From contig JBGVTE010000050.1 in the NCBI GenBank assembly GCA_041862375.1, forward strand, positions 62,001-126,000: a stretch of DNA of 64,000 bases. Reading direction: 5' to 3'. The stretch is from WVZL01 sp041862375. GTDB taxonomy: Bacteria; Acidobacteriota; Aminicenantia; Aminicenantales; Aminicenantaceae. Under the pieces are notes generated by a model, which was not told the origin of the DNA, ran no database searches, and saw nothing but the letters and a program-made list of their open reading frames with translations. Position 1 is the stretch's first letter. Each line of letters starts with the position of its first letter. Shown piece by piece: positions 1-8,504 of the stretch. Position numbers and translations under genes: made by a program.

Positions 1-1
1 T

Positions 2-64
2 GGGGAAATAGAGGCTGATTTTCTGGGAAAAGAGCCCAGAATAAAAGAAGTAATGAAATTATAA
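2..64 (+). CDS. C-terminal end of an unidentified gene
   Basis: An open frame enters from the left edge and stops at a TAA at 62-64; the last residues read GKEPRIKEVMKL. Twenty residues are too few to assign a family. The gene converges on the proline dehydrogenase. The 191 nt between them (65-255) are AT-rich; I see no hairpin followed by a T-run and no further gene there. Reality of the frame rests only on its being open to the edge. Confidence 0.3.
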   Translation, partial: GEIEADFLGKEPRIKEVMKL

Positions 65-255
65 CTGATTTTTTTCTCATGAAACACCTCACCTTTGCTA
101 ATAATTTTTTTAATTATAATGAAAATTTTACTTTTTTTCAAGTTTGAGAGAATGCTGGTAAACATTTCCAATACCGTGAGAGGAATAAAAATCAAATCTA
201 CAATGAATAAAGATGGATCAGGTTGGGTGTTGGAGAAAATCGTATTCTGTTAAAG

Positions 256-1167
256 CTAACGCCTGCCAGTAGCCTTTTGTACAATGTTCTTCATAATGTA
301 AGCAGCCATTGCTGGATTGGCAGCCAGTCTTCTTTTGCAGTAGGCAGAAGCATATTTCCATTTTTCGGCAAAGGGAACATAAAGGCGGACAAGGATACCA
401 TTTTTAACAAGCTCGTCTTGAAAGGTTTCCTTCGGGACACCCATGAGCATTTGAACTTCGTATCGATCATTCTTCAGGTTCAGCCTTTCGGCAGTGTTTA
501 TGGCTTCATTTATGACTTCTTCATCGTGCGTTGCGATCTCAGGATAATGGCCTTCTTTAAACAAAATTTCTACCTGCTCGAGGAGCTTTTTTTTCATTTC
601 AGGCTTACTTTGGAGGGCTATTTCTTTAGGTTCATTGTATATACCAATGCAAATTCGGATCCGGGCATTCAAACCTTTTAAAGATTTTATGTCATTATCA
701 GTGCGAAAAAGACGGGATTGGAGCACCGTTCCAAAAGTCGGATAATCCTTAATTAAAGAACGGAAAATATCCAGAGTCATATCAGTAAAAGTATGATCTT
801 CCATATCAAGAGTAACATTTATATTACACTGTTCTGCTCGTTTGACAATTTCCTCGATGACTTTTTTACAATGCTCTGGTCCACGGTAACTTCCTAGTTG
901 TGTGGGCTTTAAGGAAATAGTTGCATAATCTTGGGGGCCAAGTGTATCGATAAGTCTTTTGTATGCGTTGACCGAGTAAAGGACTTCCTTATCACTTTCA
1001 AGCTCCTCACCCAGAAGGTCTATGGAGGAGCACACATGACGTTCTTCCCAGAACTTTCGGGCAGTGTTAATTGCGGTTTCGATGCTGTCACCTGCCACAT
1101 AAGGACTGGCGAAGAGCTTGACTAGAGGAGTAGGGGCGAGGTTGATAATAAATCTTTTTAATCCCAT
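256..1167 (-). CDS. Proline dehydrogenase (monofunctional PRODH)
   Basis: FAD enzyme oxidising proline to pyrroline-5-carboxylate, the first step of proline catabolism. The 303-aa length fits the stand-alone bacterial enzyme rather than bifunctional PutA. Visible family landmarks are ISLKPTQLG (about 84-92), DMED (121-124), a QSR segment (150-152), ATHD (212-215), QMLMG (239-243) and a C-terminal YVPF...CKRRLAANP segment (263-285), matching the substrate-binding RRL region of PRODH. AAAGGA lies about 8 nt upstream of the ATG, supporting this start. No P5C dehydrogenase lies beside it in the window. It stands alone, with a palindromic repeat element upstream. The family call is secure; the electron acceptor cannot be told from sequence. 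Confidence 0.9.
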   Translation of the reverse strand: MGLKRFIINLAPTPLVKLFASPYVAGDSIETAINTARKFWEERHVCSSIDLLGEELESDKEVLYSVNAYKRLIDTLGPQDYATISLKPTQLGSYRGPEHCKKVIEEIVKRAEQCNINVTLDMEDHTFTDMTLDIFRSLIKDYPTFGTVLQSRLFRTDNDIKSLKGLNARIRICIGIYNEPKEIALQSKPEMKKKLLEQVEILFKEGHYPEIATHDEEVINEAINTAERLNLKNDRYEVQMLMGVPKETFQDELVKNGILVRLYVPFAEKWKYASAYCKRRLAANPAMAAYIMKNIVQKATGRR

Positions 1168-1269
1168 CGATTATTCCTTTCAAACAAGGCAGTCTTTTAA
1201 AAGATTTTATAAGGATAAAAACTAATTCATTTTTCGATAAACTTCAAGAATTGTTTAAAAATTTTCACT

Positions 1270-1388
1270 ATGGGGTCAGGCCTTCATAACTTTTATAATT
1301 AGAATTTACTTTGTTCCTCCTTTAGATTCTTGACTATATACCTAGACTGTCCCTTCAAGTTATACAACTTATGAAAGCCTGACCCCAT
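1270..1388. repeat. Palindromic repeat element, copy 1 (about 119 bp)
   Basis: Two 21-nt arms face each other: 1270-1290 (ATGGGGTCAGGCCTTCATAA plus C) and 1368-1388, matching at 19 of 21 positions when one is reverse-complemented. The arms bound about 77 nt of AT-rich sequence. The same arm recurs at 39757-39776 with a degenerate partner at a similar distance. This looks like a dispersed REP- or MITE-like element placed between proline dehydrogenase and the HDAC-like gene. No transposase is nearby. With long loop and no T-run it is not a typical terminator. Confidence 0.65.
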
Positions 1389-1435
1389 TGTTTTTTGTTG
1401 TTTTGTTTTATTTTTTTTGATATTTATTATCCTCT

Positions 1436-2389
1436 ATGGTTCGTCTCATTAATCCTCTTCGACTATTATTTAGGAAAAGATTTACTTTTAAATTTGTCTA
1501 TAGTGATGAGTACTGGTTGGATATTGGAAAACACGTATTTCCGGCTAAGAAATACAGGCTCATATATGAGGCACTCCTCCGTATGGGAGCCAAAAGAGAG
1601 AATTTTACCCTCCCTCGGTTTGCTGAAGATGAAGATCTGCTTCTCGTTCATACTCCGAAATACTTGAAGAAATTAAAAACGGGAAATCTCTCTGACTCAG
1701 AAATTTTAACCTTAGAGCTTCCTTATTCCCCAGAGCTAGTTAAATTTGCCTGGCTCTTTGTAGGGGGAACGATTCTCACGGCTGAAATCGCTTTAAAGGA
1801 TGGATTAGCAGTGCATCTTGGAGGGGGATTCCACCATGCTTTTCCTGACCATGGAGAAGGCTTCTGTGTCTTGAATGATGTCGCTGTTGCGGTGGAAAAG
1901 ATGAAGAATGAAGGAAAAATCGAGAGGGCAATGGTGGTCGATTGCGACCTCCATCAAGGTAATGGAACCTCTTTTATTCTATCCAAGAAAGACCATGCCT
2001 TTACCTTTTCTATTCACCAAATGGATAATTATCCTTCAGAAAAGCCTTCGAGTTCAGCAGATGTTGGTCTCTGGTCGGAGGATGGTGATGAGAAGTATTT
2101 GTCTTTGCTCCGGACCCATTTTCCTCGACATTATGAGGAGTTCAAACCTGAATTAGTTTTGTACTTAGCAGGAGCTGATCCGTACAAAGACGATCGGCTA
2201 GGAAACTTAAAACTCACTTTTGAGGGTCTAAAAGAGAGAGACAGGATAGTCATCGAAGAAGCCTCGAAGCGTCACATCCCCGTGGCTATTCTCCTCGCTG
2301 GTGGCTATGCCAGGGATGTTGAGGATACTGTTTCCATCCATCTCAATACCATAAGAATTGCCCAGAAATTAAAGAGAGAATATTTCTAA
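1436..2389 (+). CDS. Histone deacetylase superfamily hydrolase
   Basis: A zinc-dependent amide hydrolase of the HDAC/AcuC/APAH fold; in bacteria these act on acetyl-lysine, acetylated polyamines or other acyl-amides, and the substrate here is unknown. Catalytic features are intact: GGGFHHA with tandem His 133/134, HGEGFCVLNDVA (139-150), DCDLHQGNGT with zinc ligands D171 and H173, AGADPY with the third ligand D248, and the transition-state Tyr in LAGGY (291). Overall arrangement most resembles the class IV/HDAC11-like branch. No clear ribosome-binding site precedes the ATG; the core fold starts near residue 20, so a slightly later start is possible. The 3' end overlaps convergent cutA by 4 nt. 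Confidence 0.88.
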   Translation: MVRLINPLRLLFRKRFTFKFVYSDEYWLDIGKHVFPAKKYRLIYEALLRMGAKRENFTLPRFAEDEDLLLVHTPKYLKKLKTGNLSDSEILTLELPYSPELVKFAWLFVGGTILTAEIALKDGLAVHLGGGFHHAFPDHGEGFCVLNDVAVAVEKMKNEGKIERAMVVDCDLHQGNGTSFILSKKDHAFTFSIHQMDNYPSEKPSSSADVGLWSEDGDEKYLSLLRTHFPRHYEEFKPELVLYLAGADPYKDDRLGNLKLTFEGLKERDRIVIEEASKRHIPVAILLAGGYARDVEDTVSIHLNTIRIAQKLKREYF

Positions 2390-2706
2390 CCTTTTGTTTC
2401 CCTATCTATCCAACGCAAATATTCATTGTGGCCTTTTATAAAGGGAAGGGCAATGATTTCAGGCACTTCGTAGGGGTGAAGTTCTCGGATTTTTTCTTCC
2501 AATTCTGAATAGAGGGAAGATTTGGTTTTAATATAAAGCATGTATTCTTCGTCTTGAGAAATATTATCTTTCCACCAATACAAGGACTGACAAGCACTTG
2601 ATTGTGTTACACAAGCTGCTAACCTTTCTCCAACTAATACTCTGGCAATTTCGTGGCCGGTCTTTTTGCTGGGAACAGTTGTTAAAACAAGTATGAATTT
2701 TTCCAC
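2386..2706 (-). CDS. cutA: Divalent-cation tolerance protein CutA
   Basis: Small cytoplasmic protein of the PII-like fold, normally a trimer, associated with copper and divalent-metal tolerance although its biochemical role is unsettled. The 106-aa length is typical. Family segments visible are TTVPSKKTG near the N-terminus, ERLAACVTQ, the aromatic SLYWWKD strand, EEYMLYIKT, and the C-terminal HPYEVPEIIALP followed by YLRWI. It starts with GTG 9 nt after the M20 peptidase stop, so the two are probably co-transcribed. Confidence 0.92.
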   Translation of the reverse strand: MEKFILVLTTVPSKKTGHEIARVLVGERLAACVTQSSACQSLYWWKDNISQDEEYMLYIKTKSSLYSELEEKIRELHPYEVPEIIALPFIKGHNEYLRWIDRETKG

Positions 2707-2715
2707 TGAATTAAT

Positions 2716-3945
2716 CTATTCCTGGAGATAAATGTGAGCAAAGACTTTGGAATCACCCATCATGTTATCAATGATACAGTATTCATTCGGCTGATGGGCA
2801 GTTTCATCAAGTTTTGCCCAGCAGGCAGCATTGAAGCCTGAATTACGAAAAAGAGCTGCAACTGTGCCTCCTCCGATACCCATGGGCTTTGCATCTTTGT
2901 TGTAAACATCTTTTATGGCCTTCTTCAGAGCATGGACCACTGGAGCATGAGGTGAGGTGGGTGGGGCAGCAGGAGCTTTCTGAGTCTCTTCTAAGTCTAC
3001 GGTGACATTAAATTTTTTCTCAATTTTTCGGGATATTTCTTTTATTTTCTCTTCGACTTCTTCAACTCTGTATTTAGGCAGTATGCGGCTATCCATGTAG
3101 AATATATCTTCTCCAGGAATGGTATTGATGTTGGGGACATTAGACTCTTTTTTAGTTGGCTCAAAGGTAGAAAGAGGAGGGACAAAAAGAGAGTCTTTGT
3201 AAGGAAAAATCTGGTAGAGATTATTTAGTTCAGTGATCAGGAAAGAAGCGGCCTTGAAGCTGTTGATGCCTTTTTCAGGGGTGGAACCATGGGCCTGTTT
3301 GCCCAAGGTTTTGAATTTAAGCCAGAGGATACTTTTTTCAGCCACTTCAATCATTGTTCCCTCTTCGTTTCCTGCGTCTGGCACGATAATCAAGTCCTGT
3401 TTCCTGAAAGCTTTTGTATGGCTTAGCACGTAGCCAATTCCCTTCTTACTTCCAGTTTCTTCATCTGCTACTAAGGCAATTCCTACGTCATAATTGGGCT
3501 TAGCACCTTCTGCCTGAAAAGCTTTTACTGCATACAGGGAAGCAACCATATCCTGCTGATTGTCTTCTACACCCCTGCCGAAGATTTTTCCTTCTTCCAC
3601 CCAGGCTTTAAAGGGGTCTCCTCCCCATAGGGATAGTTCTCCTGGAGGGACGATGTCCATGTGGGTCATTATCCATATTGTCTTGGAAGAGCTTTTTCCT
3701 TTATACAGGGCAAGAATGTTAGGTCGGTAGCCAGCAGCAGTATCCAAATCAGGAGCCTTAATTATTTTAACATCTTGAAACCCATTCTCTTTTAAGAATG
3801 AAAGTAAAACTTCTGCTTTTTTAGCTTCGCCCTCGCCTTCGCTTGAAGGGGAGATAGCAGGGATTGAACATAACTTAATTTGCATATCAATCATTTCATC
3901 GCGAAAAGAATCAATTCTTCTTACTATTTTTTTGAATTTATTCAC
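2716..3945 (-). CDS. M20 family metallopeptidase (ArgE/DapE/CPG2-like)
   Basis: Cytoplasmic two-zinc hydrolase of the M20 family, which cleaves dipeptides or N-acyl amino acids. Metal and catalytic residues are visible: H95 and D97 in THMD, bridging D128 in GVEDN, catalytic DEET (161-164), D190 in VPDAG, and a C-terminal His near 384 in ETAHQP. The lid/dimerisation domain lies around 205-330 and contains GKQAHGS. Length (409 aa) is normal. Start is GTG with AAGGAG 7 nt upstream. Read from its own promoter (3967-3995) with cutA downstream. Absence of a signal peptide suggests it processes imported peptides. Exact substrate is unknown. Confidence 0.88.
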   Translation of the reverse strand: MNKFKKIVRRIDSFRDEMIDMQIKLCSIPAISPSSEGEGEAKKAEVLLSFLKENGFQDVKIIKAPDLDTAAGYRPNILALYKGKSSSKTIWIMTHMDIVPPGELSLWGGDPFKAWVEEGKIFGRGVEDNQQDMVASLYAVKAFQAEGAKPNYDVGIALVADEETGSKKGIGYVLSHTKAFRKQDLIIVPDAGNEEGTMIEVAEKSILWLKFKTLGKQAHGSTPEKGINSFKAASFLITELNNLYQIFPYKDSLFVPPLSTFEPTKKESNVPNINTIPGEDIFYMDSRILPKYRVEEVEEKIKEISRKIEKKFNVTVDLEETQKAPAAPPTSPHAPVVHALKKAIKDVYNKDAKPMGIGGGTVAALFRNSGFNAACWAKLDETAHQPNEYCIIDNMMGDSKVFAHIYLQE

Positions 3946-3966
3946 GTCTCACTCCTTGAAATAAAA

Positions 3967-3995
3967 ATAATAGCACTACCTTTTTTACAAAGCAA
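3967..3995 (-). promoter_or_regulatory. Sigma-70-type promoter for the M20-cutA unit
   Basis: On the minus strand, TTGCTT (3990-3995), a 17-nt spacer and TATTAT (3967-3972). The -10 ends 21 nt before the GTG start, leaving room for the AAGGAG ribosome-binding site. It is divergent from the glycosyltransferase promoter at 4054-4082. Confidence 0.55.
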
Positions 3996-4053
3996 GCCTT
4001 TCACAACTTCATTTGTTTCTTATATTTGAGCTCTGTTTACACTTTGCCTTTCC

Positions 4054-4082
4054 TTGACTTTTAAGGGAATTAGACATACATT
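4054..4082 (+). promoter_or_regulatory. Sigma-70-type promoter abutting the first glycosyltransferase
   Basis: TTGACT (4054-4059), exactly 17 nt, then TACATT (4077-4082). The ATG at 4091 is only 8 nt beyond the -10 box and no Shine-Dalgarno is present, so transcription would begin at or within a base or two of the start codon. Confidence 0.6.
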
Positions 4083-4090
4083 TACTCAAG

Positions 4091-5224
4091 ATGCGGCTCG
4101 GTTTTGATATCCGTCCATTTCTTAAACAAGAAACAGGCGTTGGAATCTATTTCAAGAATCTCCTCTTTCATTTAGCCCAAATAGATCATACTAACCACTA
4201 TTTTCTTTTTTCTTCTTCTTTGAAAGATAGGTTTCCTATCCAGAAAGTTCCACCTTTTGATAAAAAAAATTTCATCGATTTACGCCTTCCGGTAAGGATG
4301 GTCAATTTTTTATGGCACAGACTTAGTTGGCCACCCATGGATTATTTTTTCAGGACAGAATTGGATTTGACTCACTCACCCACACCGATGTTTCTTCCTA
4401 CAAGAGGAAAGAAAATTGTCACAGTTTATGACTTATTCTTTATAGATTTTCCCTGGATGTCGAACAAAGAAGCACGGAAATATTTTGTGAATAAGATAAA
4501 GGACACATTGTTTAAAGCTGATGGAGTTGTGGCCATCTCCCAGTTTACAAAAAAACAAGTTGTAGAGAGATTTGCCATTGACGAAAAAAAAGTAAAGGTT
4601 ATTTATCTTGGGCTGGATCATAGATTTTATACAGATATCTCCCCTGAAGAAATAGAAAAAATAAGAGAGAGATTTTCGCTTCCCTCGTCATTTATCCTTT
4701 TTGTGGGAGCCATTGAACCTCGAAAGAATCTATTGAATTTAATAGAGGCCCTTAAAATTATTCATACGAAATACGAAAAGATTGCCCTGGTAATTGTTGG
4801 CCGAAAGGGTCAGGCTTATAAAGATCTTGTGAAAAAGGTTAAGCAGAGTGAACTTGAGCCCTGGGTACGAATAGAAGGTTATCTTCCCGATAAAGAGGTA
4901 AGGATTTTTTATCGTCTGGCATCGGTTCTTGCCTTCCCTTCTCTTCATGAAGGATTTGGCCTTCCTCTTCTTGAAGCCATGGCCAGCGGTCTCCCTGTGG
5001 TCACTTCTAGGTCTTCAGCTATCCCAGAGATTGCACAAGATGCCACACTGTATTTTCATCCAGAAGAGCCTGAAGATATTGCTGACAAGGCTATTCTTGT
5101 GCTGAAGGATGAAGATCTGCGTCAAGATATTCAAGCCAAAGGTAAAAAGAGAGCTTTAGATTTTAACTGGAGAGTTACTGCAACAGAAACTCTTCGTTTT
5201 TATGAATCTTTGTTTCAAAAATGA
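4091..5224 (+). CDS. GT4 family glycosyltransferase
   Basis: Retaining GT-B glycosyltransferase (377 aa) adding a sugar from a nucleotide donor to a lipid-linked glycan at the cytoplasmic membrane. The N-terminal acceptor domain contains GVGIYFKNLL and a TVYDLFFIDFP segment; the C-terminal Rossmann domain starts near GAIEPRKN (about 205) and carries HEGFGLPLLEAMASGLPVV (from about 286), the EX7E-type donor site of family GT4. First gene of the polysaccharide cluster, with a promoter immediately upstream and no ribosome-binding site. The stop overlaps the next start (ATGA). Sugar specificity cannot be inferred. Confidence 0.88.
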   Translation: MRLGFDIRPFLKQETGVGIYFKNLLFHLAQIDHTNHYFLFSSSLKDRFPIQKVPPFDKKNFIDLRLPVRMVNFLWHRLSWPPMDYFFRTELDLTHSPTPMFLPTRGKKIVTVYDLFFIDFPWMSNKEARKYFVNKIKDTLFKADGVVAISQFTKKQVVERFAIDEKKVKVIYLGLDHRFYTDISPEEIEKIRERFSLPSSFILFVGAIEPRKNLLNLIEALKIIHTKYEKIALVIVGRKGQAYKDLVKKVKQSELEPWVRIEGYLPDKEVRIFYRLASVLAFPSLHEGFGLPLLEAMASGLPVVTSRSSAIPEIAQDATLYFHPEEPEDIADKAILVLKDEDLRQDIQAKGKKRALDFNWRVTATETLRFYESLFQK

Positions 5225-6378
5225 GAACCAATATTCTCTTTGTTTCCCATTCTGCTGAGCTCAACGGGGCAGAGCTGATGCTTCTTCAAACCCTTCAAAA
5301 GATAAATAAACAGAGATTCTGGCCCATTTGTGTGTTTCCTCGTAAAGGGCCTTTGAGAGATGAAGCTCGAAATATAGGTCTAGAAACAGAAATTGTTCCT
5401 ATGAAGTGGTGGATTACCGAGAGGCAGAAGATATGGAAACAACCAGCATCTTGGTTGTGGAATGTCAGAAGTATTTCTAAGCTCTCAAGAATAATCGAAG
5501 AGAGGAATATTACCTTGGTTTTTAGTAACTCAGCTGTGGTATTCAGTGGTGCCTTAGCTGCAAGAAAAAGAAGGATTCCTCACATTTGGGCTGTCCATGA
5601 AATCTTACATGGGAAAAAGCCCTTGCTCCTTTTCTTGTGCGGGAATCGACTGTTAGCAAAGATTATATATAGTTTATCTTCCAGAGTTATTGTTAATTCC
5701 CAGGCAACACAGCGAGTATTTAGGAACGATGAAAAGGTAAGAATCATTCATAATGGTCTGGAAGTGAAACCTCTGGAATCATACTCAGAGATAACTTTGA
5801 GGAAGGAGCTTGGCCTAGAAGAAAAGGATATAGTGCTCTGTGTCGTTGGGAAAATTTGTAAAGAAAAAGGCCAGCGAGAGGTTATATTAGCCATGGCTTC
5901 ACTCCTTCAAAAATACCCACGGCTCAAACTCTTGCTCATAGGTGCTGTTAAAAGCAGTTGCTACTTTAGAAGGCTTAAAAAATTAATTAACAGGCTTAAA
6001 TTGGAAAGGCATGTGATCTTTGCTGGATACAGAAGGGATGTCTTGAGGCTTTTGAAAGTGGTGGATTTGCTGGTTGTTGCTTCGGCAGTTGAATCCTTTG
6101 GCCGTTCAATCATCGAAGCTATGGCCGTAGGGACTCCAGTTTTGGCTGTAGCAACAGGGGGAATTCATGAAATTGTAACTGAGGGAGAAAATGGATATCT
6201 CGTACAATCACGAAACCCAGATGCTATCGGCGAAGCTTTGGCCCTTGTCCTAGATAATCCCACAAAGAGAATTGAAGTTTCAAGAAGAGGAGTTCTCACT
6301 GTAACAAAAAAATTTTCCCTGAACGAAAAAATAGAAAAGATAGAAAAAGTTATAGATGAATGTCTTGAGGAATTTTGA
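5221..6378 (+). CDS. GT4 family glycosyltransferase
   Basis: Second GT-B enzyme (385 aa), overlapping the preceding gene by 4 nt and so translationally coupled. The N-terminal domain opens with LFVSHSAELNGAELMLL, a typical GT4 nucleotide-fold start. The donor domain has VVGKICKEKGQ, the VASAVESFGRSIIEAMAVG EX7E-like segment (about 287-305), and a GENGYLV loop. It belongs with the surface-polysaccharide genes on both sides. A strong hairpin overlaps its stop codon (6373-6393). Confidence 0.87.
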   Translation: MRTNILFVSHSAELNGAELMLLQTLQKINKQRFWPICVFPRKGPLRDEARNIGLETEIVPMKWWITERQKIWKQPASWLWNVRSISKLSRIIEERNITLVFSNSAVVFSGALAARKRRIPHIWAVHEILHGKKPLLLFLCGNRLLAKIIYSLSSRVIVNSQATQRVFRNDEKVRIIHNGLEVKPLESYSEITLRKELGLEEKDIVLCVVGKICKEKGQREVILAMASLLQKYPRLKLLLIGAVKSSCYFRRLKKLINRLKLERHVIFAGYRRDVLRLLKVVDLLVVASAVESFGRSIIEAMAVGTPVLAVATGGIHEIVTEGENGYLVQSRNPDAIGEALALVLDNPTKRIEVSRRGVLTVTKKFSLNEKIEKIEKVIDECLEEF

Positions 6379-6393
6379 GGTAAGACCTCAAGA
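6373..6393 (+). terminator. Hairpin at the end of the second glycosyltransferase gene
   Basis: TTGAGGT (6375-6381) pairs with ACCTCAA (6385-6391) over a 3-nt AAG loop, and two more pairs including one G-U extend the stem. It includes the TGA stop. The nearest T-run starts about 20 nt later (about 6414-6421), so it is either a weak terminator or an RNA processing/stability hairpin lowering expression of the downstream genes. Confidence 0.35.
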
Positions 6394-6465
6394 GAAAAAT
6401 GTTTACTTATTACTCTTTTTTTTACTTGATTCTAGGATAAAAGATGAATAAAGGAATAAGAATAA

Positions 6466-7419
6466 GTGAAAAATCCGATTTTGCCTGTAAATAGTATCAT
6501 GGAGAACAAGGGGAGCGCAGAGAAAGAAATCTCTGCTCTTATAGTGAATTATAACGCCAAGGAATATGTTTTAAGGACGCTCGAGTCTGTTCACCGAAAT
6601 ATGAGCGGTCTTGATTATGAAATCATCGTCGCAGACAATGCATCGGACGATGGTTCTGTAGAGAGTATAAAAGAGAGATATCCAGAGGTCAGATTAATTG
6701 CTTTCAATTATAATGCTGGTTATGCAAAGGCAAATAATTATTTAGCTAAGCATGCTTCTGGGCGCTATCTTTTATTCTTGAATAACGATACGTTCATTCT
6801 AAAGGGGTCGGTGGAGAAGCTTATAGAAATTAAAAAGCGAGATCTGGAATATGGAATCGTTGCCCCGCTGATCCTTAACCCAGACGGTTCATACCAGCAA
6901 TCTTTTGGTAAAGATTTAAATATTTTTTCCGAGCTGTTTTTAAAGTTATTTGCTGAAAATTGGTATTGTTTGTACCTTAAGCTAAAAAAAGAGAAAATGA
7001 ACAGGAATGTTGACTGGGTCAGTGGTGCCTGCTTTCTGATTGAACGAAGCTTATACGAAAAGGTTAAAGGGTTTGATGAAAATTTTTTCCTCTATGTCGA
7101 AGATGCAGACCTAGGGAGGAGAATACGGCAACTTGGCTACAAAATTCATTTTTCTTCTGAATCACGGATAATTCACTCCCGGGGAATATCAGTATCAAAG
7201 TATCCACAACATATTCTTCCCATTGCCAAGAGAAGCCAGCTCTTCTATTACTCAAAGCATAACAGCAGGTTAGCTCTCGGAGTTCTAAGGATTTATCTTT
7301 TTCTGCGATTCAAGCTTAAACTGTTGATCTTTTATTTAAAAGGCGATTCAAAGGGATGTGAAGTCTGCAGAGAAGTCATCCAGGTAATCAGGGAGTTTAG
7401 TTGTGAACATTATTCTTGA
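6466..7419 (+). CDS. GT2 family glycosyltransferase
   Basis: Inverting GT-A glycosyltransferase (317 aa), WcaE/rhamnosyltransferase-like. The N-terminus carries ISALIVNYNAKEYVLRTLES; ADNASDDGS is the nucleotide-binding loop, FLNNDTFIL holds the DXD-like metal site, and DWVSGACFLIER followed by FFLYVEDADLGRRI is the ED-containing acceptor/catalytic segment. I chose the GTG at 6466 because AAGGA lies 10 nt upstream; the ATG at 6499 is possible but has no ribosome-binding site. It overlaps the next gene by 17 nt. Confidence 0.86.
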   Translation: MKNPILPVNSIMENKGSAEKEISALIVNYNAKEYVLRTLESVHRNMSGLDYEIIVADNASDDGSVESIKERYPEVRLIAFNYNAGYAKANNYLAKHASGRYLLFLNNDTFILKGSVEKLIEIKKRDLEYGIVAPLILNPDGSYQQSFGKDLNIFSELFLKLFAENWYCLYLKLKKEKMNRNVDWVSGACFLIERSLYEKVKGFDENFFLYVEDADLGRRIRQLGYKIHFSSESRIIHSRGISVSKYPQHILPIAKRSQLFYYSKHNSRLALGVLRIYLFLRFKLKLLIFYLKGDSKGCEVCREVIQVIREFSCEHYS

Positions 7420-8467
7420 TTCAAGAAAAATCGAAGATTACGGAATAGGAGTCTATTGTAGACATCTTTTTCAGGGATTAGTTGATTCTAGTTTTTTTGA
7501 TTACCGAATCATTCATCTGAGAAAAACAGGTTATCTTAATGCTCCAGATGAGTCTTTTATTGAGGCTTCCTTCAAAAATTATGATTTGAGAGAACACCTG
7601 GAGGTTCCTATAAAGCTTAGAAAATTAAAAGATTTTCACTATTTTTCTCCCCACTATGTTTTTCCTCTTTTTTTGAAGAACAGGCTGATTGTAACAGTTC
7701 ATGATTTAATACATTTTAAATTTCCCCACTTCTTTAAGCCAGCAGTAAAAGTTGAATTGGGGAAATTCTTTTTAAACCGAGTAAAAAGGAGGGCTGAAGT
7801 AGTTTTTGTTGGCTCGGAGACGACCAGGAATGATCTCGTAGATATGTTTAGGTTTGATGGAAACCTTATACATGTTATTTATTACGGGATTTCCAGCCTT
7901 TTTTTCAATAAACCCAGAAATCATTCACCCTTTAAATTTCCTTATCTTATTTACATGGGAAGTTTAAAACCCCACAAAAATTTAGGCACACTCTTAAAGG
8001 CGTTCTTGCTCATAAAAAACCAGTATTCTGATTTGAGGTTGCTACTTGTAGGAATTCAGCAGGATAAAGCTTTCTTAAAAACCCTTCAGGATTTAAAACT
8101 CACAGAAAGAGTAGTAATCAAAGAATATCAGTCAGAAGAGACTTTGATTCATTACATCGACGGGGCAGAATTCCTTGTTTTCCCGTCTTTCTATGAAGGC
8201 TTTGGATTTCCACCTCTTGAAGCCATGGCCAGAAAAAAGGCAGTTGTCAGCAGTCCAGGAGGAAGTCTTAGAGAGATACTGGGAGAGAATGCTCTTTTTT
8301 TCAATCCAGAATCTTATGAAGAGTTATCAGAAAAGATTACACTCTTCCTTGAAGACGATGAGTTGCGAAAAACATATCAGGAAAAAGGCTATCACCACAG
8401 TTTGTCTTTTCAATGGGAAAAAACTGTAAATATGTATCTCGCTGTATTAAAAGAAGTGATATCCTGA
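7403..8467 (+). CDS. GT4 family glycosyltransferase
   Basis: GT-B enzyme of 354 aa, a relative of the first glycosyltransferase: both have GIGVY/GVGIY near the start, a TVHDLIHFKFPHFF-type acceptor segment, GSLKPHKN at the start of the donor domain, and YEGFGFPPLEAMARKKAVV as donor motif. Start GTG with GGGAG 7 nt upstream, inside the preceding gene. Probably a mannosyl- or similar hexosyltransferase, but that is only by resemblance. Confidence 0.86.
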   Translation: MNIILDSRKIEDYGIGVYCRHLFQGLVDSSFFDYRIIHLRKTGYLNAPDESFIEASFKNYDLREHLEVPIKLRKLKDFHYFSPHYVFPLFLKNRLIVTVHDLIHFKFPHFFKPAVKVELGKFFLNRVKRRAEVVFVGSETTRNDLVDMFRFDGNLIHVIYYGISSLFFNKPRNHSPFKFPYLIYMGSLKPHKNLGTLLKAFLLIKNQYSDLRLLLVGIQQDKAFLKTLQDLKLTERVVIKEYQSEETLIHYIDGAEFLVFPSFYEGFGFPPLEAMARKKAVVSSPGGSLREILGENALFFNPESYEELSEKITLFLEDDELRKTYQEKGYHHSLSFQWEKTVNMYLAVLKEVIS

Positions 8468-8496
8468 TTGACAATTTATTACCCCATTTTTATAAT
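8468..8496 (+). promoter_or_regulatory. Perfect-consensus sigma-70 promoter inside the polysaccharide cluster
   Basis: TTGACA (8468-8473), 17-nt spacer, TATAAT (8491-8496). It begins just after the stop of the previous glycosyltransferase and its -10 ends 8 nt before the next ATG (8505). There is no Shine-Dalgarno between, so the last two genes of the cluster can be expressed independently and probably from a leaderless message. Confidence 0.7.
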
Positions 8497-8504
8497 CAAC
8501 TTCA

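Noticed and set aside
1398..1426. TTGTTT/TATTTA as promoter for the HDAC-like gene
   Set aside because: Spacing is right, but both boxes are poor and the region is a run of Ts, so it can match by chance.
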